A model generated the notes under the pieces. The model worked only from the letters and a program-made list of their open reading frames with translations, was not told the origin of the DNA and searched no databases. Below are positions 8,021-16,511 of a stretch of DNA of 32,193 nt, one piece after another. The stretch's first letter is position 1. Every line of letters starts with the position of its first letter. The stretch is from UBA1858 sp963976865. Its GTDB lineage: Bacteria > Pseudomonadota > Gammaproteobacteria > UBA4575. The stretch is taken from the NCBI GenBank assembly GCA_963976865.1, contig CAXBLY010000012.1, positions 1 to 32,193 on the forward strand, written 5' to 3'. Made by a program: the position numbers and the translations under genes.

Positions 8021-8512
8021 ATGCGCCATATAATCTCAATCTTACTGGAAAATGAAGCAGGGGCCCTGTCGCGAGTGTCGGGTCTGTTCTCTGCGCGCGC
8101 ATACAATATTGAGTCATTAACTGTTGCGCCCACTGATGATCCAACCATTTCCCGTATTACTGTGGTGGCACATGGCGAAGATGCTGTTGTTCAACAGATC
8201 ATTAAACAGTTGAACAAGCTTGTCGATGTTATCAATCTGATGGATCTGACAGAGAATGAGCATTTTGAGCGCGAAATCATGCTGGTAAAAATTGAGCCTA
8301 AAGGTGCGCAACTGGATCAGCTTAAAAACGCAATACACGAGCTTGCTGCGCGCAAGCTTGAAGAACACGATAAAATTATTACCCTGGAAATAACCAATAT
8401 AGGTTTGAAGCTTAACGAAGCAATTGAAAGGCTGAAACCCTATAACGTCATTGAAGTCGTGCGTTCCGGCGCTGTCGGCATTGGCAGTGGTGATTCTCTC
8501 TTAAGAATTTAA
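8021..8512 (+). CDS. ilvN: acetolactate synthase small (regulatory) subunit
   Basis: The 163-residue protein is a standard IlvN/IlvH. An N-terminal ACT domain (about residues 1-78, beginning MRHIISILLENEAGALSRVS) binds valine for feedback inhibition, and the C-terminal domain carries the conserved RSGAVGI motif. It activates and confers valine sensitivity on the catalytic subunit IlvB/IlvI in branched-chain amino acid synthesis. The large subunit, normally immediately upstream, is absent: tusA and bepA lie there instead. ilvC follows after 41 bases, probably in the same operon. Confidence 0.95.
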   Translation: MRHIISILLENEAGALSRVSGLFSARAYNIESLTVAPTDDPTISRITVVAHGEDAVVQQIIKQLNKLVDVINLMDLTENEHFEREIMLVKIEPKGAQLDQLKNAIHELAARKLEEHDKIITLEITNIGLKLNEAIERLKPYNVIEVVRSGAVGIGSGDSLLRI

Positions 8513-8553
8513 TAAAAATATTTACGATTAGAATAGTCTAGTAGGAGCTATGC

Positions 8554-9570
8554 ATGAACGTTTATTACGATAAAGACGCCGACCTTTCCCTGATACAGGC
8601 AAAAAAGGTAGCCATACTTGGTTATGGATCACAAGGGCACGCACACGCAAACAATTTAAAAGAATCGGGTGTGTCAGTTGTTGTAGGACTGCGTCCAAAT
8701 TCGCAATCTGAAGCCAAGGCAAAAGCTGCAGGACTTGAAGTCAAGTCAATTGAAGATGCGGTGGCGAGTTCTGATGTCATCATGATCCTCGCACCAGACG
8801 AGCATCAGGCTGCACTGTATAAAGATCAGATTGCGCCTAATATCAAAAAAGGTGCAACGATAGCATTTGCTCATGGCTTTAATGTTCACTTTGAACAGAT
8901 CGAACCCAGAGAAGATCTTGACGTCATTATGATAGCGCCGAAAGGCCCAGGGCATCTTGTACGTTCTACCTATAAAGAAGGTGGTGGTGTGCCAACGTTG
9001 ATCGCAGTATTCCAGGATGCGTCTGGTTCAGCACAAAAAACGGCGATGTCATATGCATCCGCTAATGGGGGCGGTCGTGCAGGTATTATTGAAACGACTT
9101 TCCGTGAAGAAACTGAAACTGATTTGTTCGGCGAACAGGCAGTATTATGTGGCGGTGCAACTGCACTCGTTCAAGCGGGTTTTGAAACGCTCACCGAAGC
9201 AGGCTATGCGCCAGAGATGGCATATTTTGAATGTCTGCATGAACTTAAGCTGATTGTTGATCTGATGTATCAAGGCGGTATCGCCAACATGCGTTACTCA
9301 ATTTCCAATACTGCGGAGTATGGTGATCTGACTCGTGGCCCTCGCGTCGTGACTGATGAAACAAAAGCTGAAATGCGCAAGATACTGAAGGAAATACAGT
9401 CCGGTAAATTTGCACGCGAGTTTATTCTGGAAAACCAGGCAGGTGCGGCAACACTAAAAGCAATGCGTCGACAGGGACGTGAGCATCCTATTGAAGAAGT
9501 GGGTGACAAGTTGCGTAGCATGATGCCTTGGATTAAAGAAAATCAGCTGGTCGATAAATCTAAGAACTAA
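8554..9570 (+). CDS. ilvC: ketol-acid reductoisomerase (NADP+)
   Basis: The 338-residue protein is a class I (short) IlvC. It has the Rossmann dinucleotide motif GYGSQGHAHANNL near residue 25 and the C-terminal knotted domain with conserved metal-binding acidic segments (TDLFGEQAVLCGG, ECLHELKLIVDL). It converts acetolactate or acetohydroxybutyrate to the dihydroxy acids of valine and isoleucine synthesis. AGGAG precedes the ATG. It sits between ilvN and the psd-like/pssA pair. Confidence 0.97.
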   Translation: MNVYYDKDADLSLIQAKKVAILGYGSQGHAHANNLKESGVSVVVGLRPNSQSEAKAKAAGLEVKSIEDAVASSDVIMILAPDEHQAALYKDQIAPNIKKGATIAFAHGFNVHFEQIEPREDLDVIMIAPKGPGHLVRSTYKEGGGVPTLIAVFQDASGSAQKTAMSYASANGGGRAGIIETTFREETETDLFGEQAVLCGGATALVQAGFETLTEAGYAPEMAYFECLHELKLIVDLMYQGGIANMRYSISNTAEYGDLTRGPRVVTDETKAEMRKILKEIQSGKFAREFILENQAGAATLKAMRRQGREHPIEEVGDKLRSMMPWIKENQLVDKSKN

Positions 9571-9628
9571 AATCCACTGTTTCTTTAGTTTATTACCCTA
9601 CACTGGCTAGGAAAGTCTACCTGGCGAT

Positions 9629-10228
9629 ATGCTACCGATAGCTAAAGAACTGCAAACTGTTTTCGTAGTGATCACGCTGATATTTATCGGCGTGGAGTTT
9701 GTGTTCGCCCCGAATGCATTTCTGCTGTGGACTCCCTGGCTGGTTTTATGTTTTTTTATTCGCGATTTCCATCGTGATATCCCTCCGAGACCACTTGCCA
9801 GCATCAGTCCTGTTGATGGTGTTGTGACGAATATTGAACAGGTTCAAAATCCATTTATTGATCAGTCAAGCTGCTGTTACACGATTCAGCAATCACGTTT
9901 GGGCGAATTTAATCTGCATAGTCCTGTGGAAGGCAAGGTTGAACAGTTATGGGTGAGGGATCCTGAAAATAATGACAAGGCACTCGTACTCTGGGTGAGG
10001 ACCGATGAAGAGGATGATGTCGTTGTACACGTCCTGCTGAATTCTTCATTCCAGCATGGTGGTACCGCATTGCATCCAGGTGAGCGCGTCGGTCAGGGAC
10101 GTCGTTGTGGATTTGTCGCGGTGGGGTGTAAAGTACGCGTATATTTGCCGTCTAATGTAAAGCATATTGCTGCGGTTGGCGAAAAAGTGACAGCCGGGAA
10201 AAATATACTGACCCAGTTCACCCATTAA
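9629..10228 (+). CDS. phosphatidylserine decarboxylase-like protein, Ser replaced by Cys
   Basis: The 199-residue protein resembles the short class of phosphatidylserine decarboxylase proenzymes. It has two hydrophobic segments at about 10-45, an SPVDG motif (D63), an FNLHSPVEGKV motif (H97) and a C-terminal VYLPSNVK segment. In the family the chain self-cleaves at a Gly-Ser before VxVYLP and the Ser becomes the pyruvoyl cofactor. Here that site reads AVGCKVRVYLP, so the Ser is Cys167 (codon TGT at 10127-10129). The VNR normally after the catalytic His also seems missing. It lies directly upstream of pssA, as expected for phosphatidylethanolamine synthesis, but activity is uncertain. It may be a structural or regulatory paralogue, with a true psd elsewhere. 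Confidence 0.75.
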   Translation: MLPIAKELQTVFVVITLIFIGVEFVFAPNAFLLWTPWLVLCFFIRDFHRDIPPRPLASISPVDGVVTNIEQVQNPFIDQSSCCYTIQQSRLGEFNLHSPVEGKVEQLWVRDPENNDKALVLWVRTDEEDDVVVHVLLNSSFQHGGTALHPGERVGQGRRCGFVAVGCKVRVYLPSNVKHIAAVGEKVTAGKNILTQFTH

Positions 10229-10237
10229 ACTCAGACT

Positions 10238-11011
10238 ATGACAGAACCTACCACAAGAAAAGGCATCTATTTATTGCCAAACCTGTTGACCACAGGTGCG
10301 CTGTTTGCCGGCTTCTATGCCATTGTGTCTGCAAATCTGGATCGATTTGAACAGGCTGCAGTCGCCATTTTTATTGCAATGGTGCTGGACGGACTGGATG
10401 GTCGTGTGGCAAGACTGACAAATACTGAAAGTAGCTTCGGAAAGGAATATGACAGTCTTTCCGATATGGTGTCGTTTGGTCTGGCACCTGCATTGGTAAT
10501 GTTTGAGTGGTCTTTGCAACATGTGATTTACGAAGGATGGCTATTGCAAAAACTGGGATGGCTGGCAGCATTCTTTTATACCGCAGCCGGAGCGCTTCGT
10601 TTAGCGCGGTTTAATTCACGCTCCGCGGAACAGGACAAGCGATATTTTCAGGGTTTGCCCAGCCCGGCGGCCGCAGGTGTCATGCTTGGGTTTGTGTGGG
10701 CCTGTCACGATCTGGAATATACAGGCGCCGATTTATGGTTTTTCGCATTTGGACTGACATTATTGGCAGGTGGTTTAATGGTGAGTAATCTGAACTACTA
10801 CAGTTTTAAAGAATTTGATGTGCGCAATAAAGTTCCTTTTATTGCCTTACTGGCAATTGTTGGTGTATTTATTCTGGCGTCAATCGATCCACCAAAATTA
10901 ATGTTCCTGGTATTTTTGCTGTATGCCTTGTCCGGTCCATGTATATTTTTAGTACGTTCATTTCGAAAACGCTCGCGTTTGGCAAAAAATCGTGAAAAGA
11001 GTGTTAAATAG
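10238..11011 (+). CDS. pssA: CDP-diacylglycerol--serine O-phosphatidyltransferase
   Basis: The 257-residue polytopic membrane protein carries the full CDP-alcohol phosphatidyltransferase motif, DG-x2-AR-x8-G-x3-D-x3-D, read as DGRVAR, then FG, EYD and SLSD in the first third. It makes phosphatidylserine from CDP-diacylglycerol and serine in the inner membrane. This is the membrane (type II) enzyme, unlike the phospholipase-D-like PssA of E. coli. It follows the psd-like gene after 9 bases. The leader and promoter of leuA begin immediately after its stop. Confidence 0.93.
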   Translation: MTEPTTRKGIYLLPNLLTTGALFAGFYAIVSANLDRFEQAAVAIFIAMVLDGLDGRVARLTNTESSFGKEYDSLSDMVSFGLAPALVMFEWSLQHVIYEGWLLQKLGWLAAFFYTAAGALRLARFNSRSAEQDKRYFQGLPSPAAAGVMLGFVWACHDLEYTGADLWFFAFGLTLLAGGLMVSNLNYYSFKEFDVRNKVPFIALLAIVGVFILASIDPPKLMFLVFLLYALSGPCIFLVRSFRKRSRLAKNREKSVK

Positions 11012-11014
11012 GCA

Positions 11015-11044
11015 TTGCCAAATAAGAATTGACTCGGATATAGT
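11015..11044 (+). promoter_or_regulatory. leuA leader promoter
   Basis: TTGCCA (11015-11020) and TATAGT (11039-11044) each match the sigma-70 consensus at 5 of 6 bases with an 18-base spacer. The expected start is about 11051, practically at the leader-peptide ATG (11052), so the leader transcript may be leaderless. Confidence 0.6.
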
Positions 11045-11051
11045 AAGCTTC

Positions 11052-11150
11052 ATGCAAAAGCGAAATAACAATTTCCATATTCAGTCATACGCGGACACTA
11101 AATTGCCGGCGTGTGCGTCTGTTTTTGCATTACTCCTCCTGCCGCACTAG
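11052..11150 (+). CDS. leuL: leucine leader peptide (leuA attenuator)
   Basis: This 32-codon ORF (ATG 11052, TAG 11148-11150) ends in A-L-L-L-L-P-H, with four consecutive Leu codons TTA CTC CTC CTG at 11130-11141. A short peptide packed with the end-product amino acid just before leuA is the hallmark of ribosome-mediated attenuation. The stop codon lies in the loop and stem of a perfect hairpin (GCCGC 11141-11145, ACTA loop, GCGGC 11150-11154). Its ATG falls almost on the predicted transcription start and has no Shine-Dalgarno sequence, so leaderless initiation is likely. Confidence 0.75.
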   Translation: MQKRNNNFHIQSYADTKLPACASVFALLLLPH

Positions 11151-11274
11151 CGGCTATAGATCCCTGGCGAGGGTAAACGTATTCCAACATCATATTTTTT
11201 TTATTTACCTTATAATTGCGTAATTACGCAGAAACCGTCAGCTGTGGCGGTGGTTAAATGCCGGAGTAGTAGAA
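11129..11274 (+). promoter_or_regulatory. leuA attenuator leader RNA
   Basis: Four structures are visible: the GCCGC/GCGGC hairpin at the leader stop; a CCCT-GGCG-AGGG hairpin (about 11162-11173) with a T8 run near 11185-11192; the palindrome TGCGTAATTACGCA (11217-11230); and a 7-bp stem at 11234-11251 (CCGTCA/TGGCGG plus A-T) just before the leuA Shine-Dalgarno. No stem sits directly on the T run, so a classic terminator is not clear. The Leu-codon segment 11129-11136 is complementary to 11263-11270, which contains the GGAG ribosome-binding site. Confidence 0.55.
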
Positions 11275-12822
11275 ATGGACAGCAATGAAAAATTAATTAT
11301 ATTTGACACAACCTTACGCGATGGAGAGCAGAGTCCTGGGGCTTCGATGACCAGGGATGAAAAACTTCATATTGCCAAATCACTAGAGCGTATGAAGGTT
11401 GATATCATCGAGGCGGGTTTTCCTATTGCCAGCCCGGGTGATTTTGAATCTGTAAAGGCGGTCGCCGCTGCAGTAACTGAAAGCACAGTGTGTGGACTGG
11501 CGAGAGCGCTTGACCGGGATATTGATCGTGCCGGAGAAGCGCTAAAGCCAGCCAGGTCCAGTCGTATACATACATTCATCGCAACATCGCCCATACACAT
11601 GGAGCGCAAACTTCGTATGAAGCCGGACGATGTGGTTGAACAGGCTGTGGCAGCGGTAAAGCGTGCAAGCAAGTACACCGACAATATTGAATTTTCTCCT
11701 GAAGATGCAGGCCGCTCCGAGCTGGATTTTTTGTGCCGGATAATTGAGAGGGTCATTGATGCAGGTGCGACGACCATTAATATCCCGGATACAGTTGGTT
11801 ACAATATTCCCCAGCAGTTTGGAGAGTTGGTTGGAAATTTAATTAAAAACATTCCAAACTCAGATAAAGCTGTGTTCTCAGTGCATTGCCATAATGACTT
11901 GGGCTTGGCTGTTTCAAATTCTCTTGCAGCAGTATTGAATGGTGCGCGTCAGGTCGAATGCACAATAAACGGATTGGGTGAACGTGCGGGTAATGCTTCT
12001 CTGGAAGAAGTTGTCATGGCTGTACGTACGCGCCAGGATGTTTTTTCCTGCGATACGACTCTGGATACAACGCATATAGTGTCTACATCCCGGCTGGTTT
12101 CAACCATAACGGGTTTTCCTGTGCAGCCCAATAAAGCCATTGTTGGGGCAAACGCATTTGCTCATGAATCAGGGATACATCAGGACGGTGTGCTTAAAGC
12201 ACGTGAGACATATGAAATTATGCGTGCAGAAGATGTTGGCTGGAGTGAAAATCGCATGGTGCTAGGTAAACATTCGGGGCGTAATGCATTTCGTTCACGT
12301 TTAACTGAATTAGGCATGGATTTCGAGTCGGATGAAGATCTAAACCGGGCATTCACTGCATTTAAAGACCTTGCAGATAAAAAGCACGAAATCTTTGATG
12401 AGGATCTGTTTGCATTAGTCGCAGATGATGATGCAAATCTAAAGGAAAAATTCAAGTTAGTGTCATTGCGAGTCTGCTCAGATACAAACAAGGTCCCCGA
12501 TGCTGATATTGTGTTATCCATTGATGGAGAAGAGCATTCTTCAAATGCCGGTGGAGGTGGACCGGTAGATGCTGCTTTTCAGGCAATAGAAGTGCTTGCG
12601 AAAAGTAATACTAAATTACAGCTTTATTCAGTGAATAGTATTACACGTGGTACAGATGCACAGGGTGAAGTTACCGTGCGCCTTGATAAAGATGGAAAAA
12701 TTGTCAATGGGCATGGAGCCGACACCGATATTGTGATTGCTTCTGTCAAAGCATATCTGAATGCGTTAAATAAAATTCATTTTGCGATGGATAGAAAACA
12801 TCCGCAACACGGCCAGGTATAA
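11275..12822 (+). CDS. leuA: 2-isopropylmalate synthase
   Basis: The 515-residue protein is a complete LeuA: TIM-barrel catalytic domain with DTTLRDGEQSPGASM near the N-terminus, the metal-binding HCHNDLG motif and GLGERAGNASLEEVVMA, followed by the C-terminal leucine-binding regulatory domain (about residues 390-515). It condenses acetyl-CoA with 2-ketoisovalerate, the first committed step of leucine synthesis. GGAG lies 8 bases before the ATG. Control is probably double: feedback inhibition of the enzyme and the leader-peptide attenuator upstream. The stop shares one base with the next start. Confidence 0.97.
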   Translation: MDSNEKLIIFDTTLRDGEQSPGASMTRDEKLHIAKSLERMKVDIIEAGFPIASPGDFESVKAVAAAVTESTVCGLARALDRDIDRAGEALKPARSSRIHTFIATSPIHMERKLRMKPDDVVEQAVAAVKRASKYTDNIEFSPEDAGRSELDFLCRIIERVIDAGATTINIPDTVGYNIPQQFGELVGNLIKNIPNSDKAVFSVHCHNDLGLAVSNSLAAVLNGARQVECTINGLGERAGNASLEEVVMAVRTRQDVFSCDTTLDTTHIVSTSRLVSTITGFPVQPNKAIVGANAFAHESGIHQDGVLKARETYEIMRAEDVGWSENRMVLGKHSGRNAFRSRLTELGMDFESDEDLNRAFTAFKDLADKKHEIFDEDLFALVADDDANLKEKFKLVSLRVCSDTNKVPDADIVLSIDGEEHSSNAGGGGPVDAAFQAIEVLAKSNTKLQLYSVNSITRGTDAQGEVTVRLDKDGKIVNGHGADTDIVIASVKAYLNALNKIHFAMDRKHPQHGQV

Positions 12823-13589
12823 TGGAAAATCAATTCTCACTTGATGCGTCAATACGTAATGCCTATCTGGATGCATTAGGCATTCAGCAATGGCATAGCC
12901 GTGATGCGTCAAGTGATGATCAAGCAACTGCAGAGACGCATGTTGTTGATCAAACGGTGCAGGAAAAGCTTAACTCTCCTTCACCGCAGCCGGTTGATGT
13001 ACCTGTCTCCAGAGTTGATGTTGAAAAGATATCCCGCATGGATCTTTCATCGCTGGAGTTTCATGTTAAAAGTTGTGATGCATGTGATTTGCATAAAACG
13101 CGCAAGCAAACAGTGTTTGGGGTGGGTCACCATAAAGCGGATTGGCTTATAATAGGCGAAGCACCGGGGGCAGATGAAGATCGTGAAGGCGAACCCTTTG
13201 TAGGCAGAGCCGGGCAATTATTAACGCAAATGTTACGCGCGATTGGTTTGACCAGAGAAGAAGTGTTTATTGCCAACATTCTCAAATGTCGACCGCCTAA
13301 TAATCGAGACCCTAAACAGGAAGAAGTAAACGCCTGTAATGCCTATCTGAATCAGCAAATAGATCTGTTAGAACCAAAAATAATTTTGGCGTTGGGAAGG
13401 ATTGCAGCACAGTCATTACTGCAAAGTGATCTGCCGATTGGTAAAATGCGCGGTAAGTTATATCACCTTGAAACAAAAAACATTCCGGTAGTGGTGACAT
13501 ATCATCCCGCTTACTTGCTGCGTAGTCCAAAAGAGAAGCGAAAAGTATGGGAAGATTTAAAGTTTTCACGACAACAAGTTATTACCTGA
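12822..13589 (+). CDS. uracil-DNA glycosylase, family 4 (Fe-S type)
   Basis: The 255-residue protein has a family-4 UDG domain: motif GEAPGADED (112-120), PFVGRAGQLL and the second active-site motif HPAYLL (228-233). Four Cys, C85, C88, C156 and C172, have the spacing of the 4Fe-4S cluster ligands in this family. It removes uracil from DNA. The first 75 residues are a variable polar extension of the kind seen in gammaproteobacterial homologues often labelled DNA polymerase-related. The ATG overlaps the leuA stop by one base, so it is translationally coupled. Confidence 0.93.
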   Translation: MENQFSLDASIRNAYLDALGIQQWHSRDASSDDQATAETHVVDQTVQEKLNSPSPQPVDVPVSRVDVEKISRMDLSSLEFHVKSCDACDLHKTRKQTVFGVGHHKADWLIIGEAPGADEDREGEPFVGRAGQLLTQMLRAIGLTREEVFIANILKCRPPNNRDPKQEEVNACNAYLNQQIDLLEPKIILALGRIAAQSLLQSDLPIGKMRGKLYHLETKNIPVVVTYHPAYLLRSPKEKRKVWEDLKFSRQQVIT

Positions 13590-13608
13590 TAAATACGTAA
13601 TATTAGAC

Positions 13609-14073
13609 ATGAGTGCTGTCCTGGAATCTGCTGAACCAAGTTATCGTTTAATGGAATTAAGCGACCTGACCAGTGTCATGACGATTGAACATATTGCCTA
13701 TCAATATCCGTGGAGTCAGGCGATTTTTCAGGATTGTATTAAAGCAGGCTATCATTGCTGGGTTGCCGAGCTGGATGATGACATAATTGGTTATGCTGTA
13801 TTTATAAATGCAGTTCAGGAATGCCACCTGCTTAACCTGTGTATAAATCCTGAGTTTCAAGGCAACGGATTTGGGCGTAAGCTCTTGTGTAATGTGTTGA
13901 AAAACGCAAAAGAATTTCATGCAAATTGTGTGTTTCTGGAAGTGCGAACATCCAACAGGCATGCAGTGGAACTATATGAGTCTGAAGGCTTCAATGAAGT
14001 AGGTATTCGAAAACAGTATTATCCAGCAAATCACGGCAGAGAAGATGCAGTGATTTATGCGAAAGAACTATAA
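13609..14073 (+). CDS. rimI: ribosomal protein S18-alanine N-acetyltransferase
   Basis: The 154-residue GNAT acetyltransferase has the acetyl-CoA motif EFQGNGFGRKLL near residue 83 and the RimI signature LEVRTSNRHAVELYESEGF followed by IRKQYYPA. RimI acetylates the N-terminal Ala of ribosomal protein S18. It follows the UDG gene by 19 bases, an adjacency often seen in Gammaproteobacteria. Confidence 0.92.
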   Translation: MSAVLESAEPSYRLMELSDLTSVMTIEHIAYQYPWSQAIFQDCIKAGYHCWVAELDDDIIGYAVFINAVQECHLLNLCINPEFQGNGFGRKLLCNVLKNAKEFHANCVFLEVRTSNRHAVELYESEGFNEVGIRKQYYPANHGREDAVIYAKEL

Positions 14074-14121
14074 CCACTACAGGCTTCATTAATATTCCAG
14101 GCTGTTATCTGAATTAATCTC

Positions 14122-15711
14122 ATGAGTGATCATTTATCCCAAACCAGGCGTCGCAGGACGTTTGCTATCATTTCGCATCCTGATGCAGGTAAAACCACTA
14201 TTACAGAAAAGCTGTTGCTGTATGGAGGTGCTATTCAGCAGGCAGGCACAGTCAAAGGACGTAAAGCAGCGCGTCATGCAACGTCAGACTGGATGGCGCT
14301 GGAGCAGGAACGTGGTATCTCCGTGACGAGTTCTGTCATGCAGTTTATCTATAATGACTGTGTCGTTAATTTGCTGGATACGCCAGGACATGAAGATTTT
14401 TCTGAAGATACTTACCGTACATTAACCGCAGTGGATTCTGCCTTGATGGTGATTGATTGTGCCAAAGGGGTTGAAGGCAGGACTATAAAACTGATGGAAG
14501 TATGTCGGCTGCGAGACACACCCATTGTGACTTTTATCAACAAGCTCGATCGTGAAGGTCGTGAACCCATCGAGTTGATAGACGAAGTAGAGTCGGTATT
14601 AAATATAAATTGTGCTCCTGTTACCTGGCCGATTGGTATGGGGAAATCATTAAAAGGTGTTTATCATCTGCTGAATAATTCGGTACACCTGTATGGTGCG
14701 ACACATGGTGGTAAAAAACTGGATGGTGAAGTGATCAATGGGCTGGATAATCCACGCCTTGATGAGATTCTGGGAGATAGCGCTGACGAATTTCGTGAGG
14801 AAATAGAATTAGTGGTGGGTGCAAGCCACCAGTATGATCATGAAGAATTTTTAACAGGGAAATTAACACCAGTGTTTTTTGGCTCGGCAATTAACAACTT
14901 TGGTGTACAGGAGTTATTGGACAAGTTCGTTGAAGTAGCGCCAGCGCCACAACCCCGTAACACACTGGAAAGAACTGTATCAGCAGATGAAGAAGCCTTC
15001 TCCGGGTTTGTATTTAAAATTCAGGCCAATATGGATCCTAATCATAGGGACCGGATTGCATTCATGCGTATTTGTTCAGGCAGTTTCGAAAAAGGAATTA
15101 AACTGCGTCATGTACGATTGCAGCGGGAAGTAAAAATTGCGGATGCTTTAACTTTCTTTTCATCAGAGCGTGGTCACGTTGAACGCGCCTATCCTGGTGA
15201 CATTATCGGCTTGCATAATCATGGCACGATTCGTATTGGTGATACTTTTTCGCAAAAAGAAGATCTGATATTTACCGGCATTCCAAATTTTGCTCCAGAA
15301 TTATTTCGACGGGCACAGTTGAAAGATCCTTTGAAAATGAAAGCATTACTTAAAGGTTTGATGCAGTTATGTGAAGAAGGAGCTACGCAGTTGTTTCGCC
15401 CGCTTGCAGGGAACGATTTGATTTTAGGCGCAGTGGGTGTACTACAGTTTGATGTGGTTAAGCATCGATTGAAAGATGAATACAATGTTGATTGCCAGTT
15501 CGAAGCTGTAAAAGTACATACAGCAAGATGGCTGTACTCAGACAATCCGCTGGAACTGGAAAAGATTAAAGAAAAATCTTCCTCTGGAGTCGCATTGGAT
15601 CATGCCGGGGAGCTGGTTTATATGGCGACATCGCGAGTCAACCTGGAGTTGGCCACTGAGAAGTGGTCGAATATCGAGTTCAGGAGTACCCGCGAACAGG
15701 TGTATAACTGA
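14122..15711 (+). CDS. prfC: peptide chain release factor 3
   Basis: The 529-residue translational GTPase matches RF3 in length and motifs: P-loop HPDAGKTT, DTPGHEDF, and NKLD in the G domain, followed by beta-barrel domains. RF3 recycles RF1/RF2 from the ribosome after peptide release. It is the last gene of the leuA-udg-rimI-prfC plus-strand run. The stop lies about 7 bases before a palindromic repeat array whose first hairpin could terminate its transcript. Confidence 0.97.
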   Translation: MSDHLSQTRRRRTFAIISHPDAGKTTITEKLLLYGGAIQQAGTVKGRKAARHATSDWMALEQERGISVTSSVMQFIYNDCVVNLLDTPGHEDFSEDTYRTLTAVDSALMVIDCAKGVEGRTIKLMEVCRLRDTPIVTFINKLDREGREPIELIDEVESVLNINCAPVTWPIGMGKSLKGVYHLLNNSVHLYGATHGGKKLDGEVINGLDNPRLDEILGDSADEFREEIELVVGASHQYDHEEFLTGKLTPVFFGSAINNFGVQELLDKFVEVAPAPQPRNTLERTVSADEEAFSGFVFKIQANMDPNHRDRIAFMRICSGSFEKGIKLRHVRLQREVKIADALTFFSSERGHVERAYPGDIIGLHNHGTIRIGDTFSQKEDLIFTGIPNFAPELFRRAQLKDPLKMKALLKGLMQLCEEGATQLFRPLAGNDLILGAVGVLQFDVVKHRLKDEYNVDCQFEAVKVHTARWLYSDNPLELEKIKEKSSSGVALDHAGELVYMATSRVNLELATEKWSNIEFRSTREQVYN

Positions 15712-15717
15712 AGATGA

Positions 15718-15819
15718 TATCATGCTCGCGAAAGTGAGCATCCAGATGGGCGTTCAGTATTGGCAATTAGTTGCTGTGTATATAACGCTCGCTGGATTCC
15801 CGTGTGCACGGGAATGACG
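15718..15819. mobile_element. MITE-like palindromic element, copy 1
   Basis: The most diverged copy. The left hairpin is TGCTCGCGAAAGTGAGCA and the right is TTCCCGTG-TG-CACGGGAA. Both ends resemble the GTCATTCCC...GGGAATGAC palindromic repeats widespread in proteobacteria. Confidence 0.7.
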
Positions 15820-16000
15820 GTGAGTGTTTGAATGCTGCTTCTTAAGAAGATCTCTTGTTCACGGGAATGACGAAAGAAACACTTTGCGCATCACACAAGA
15901 GTTGGTGACTTGGAAGTGTTTGCTTATCGGGCTTAAGTGAATACGTGCACCGGTGTCACTCTCAGGATGACGTCATTCCCAGATGTAACTCGCAAGATGA

Positions 16001-16101
16001 CGTCATGCCCACGAAAGTGGGTATCCAGTGGGTGTTCGGTATTGGCAATTAGTTGCGGTGTATACAGCACTTGCTGGATTCCCGTGTTCACGGGAATGAC
16101 G
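16001..16101. mobile_element. MITE-like palindromic element, copy 2
   Basis: The left end is CGTCATGCCCACGAAAGTGG with a mismatch in the hairpin arm (GGTATCC). The right end TTCCCGTG-TT-CACGGGAA is followed by TGACG. The internal sequence around ATTGGCAATTAGTTGCGG matches the other copies. Confidence 0.75.
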
Positions 16102-16282
16102 GTGAGTGTTTGAATGCTGCTTCTTAAGAAGATCTCTTGTACACGGGAATGACGAAAGAATCACTTTGCGAATTACACAAGAGTTGGTGACTTGGAAGTG
16201 TTTGCTTATCGGGCTTAAGTGAATACGTGCACCGGTGTCACTCTCAGGATGACGTCATTCCCAGGTGTAACTCATAAGATGA

Positions 16283-16383
16283 CGTCATGCCCACGAAAGT
16301 GGGCATCCAGTAGTCGTTCGGTATTGGCAATTAGTTGCGGTGTGTATAACGCTTGCTGGATTCCCGTGTTCACGGGAATGACG
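16283..16383. mobile_element. MITE-like palindromic element, copy 3
   Basis: Same ends as copies 2 and 4, with a restored GCCCAC/GTGGGC left hairpin. It is followed directly by GAGAGAAACAC without the mscL-like stretch. Confidence 0.75.
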
Positions 16384-16511
16384 AGAGAAACACTTTGCGA
16401 ATTACACAAGAGTTGGTGACTTGGAAGTGTTCGGTTATCGGGCTAAAGTGAATATGTGCACCGGTGTCACTCTCAGGATGAAGTCATTCCCAGGTGTAAT
16501 TCACAAGATGA

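Noticed and set aside
11185..11192. T8 run as a leuA intrinsic terminator
   Set aside because: No stem lies directly before it; the nearest hairpin is about 12 or more bases upstream, too far for a standard terminator.
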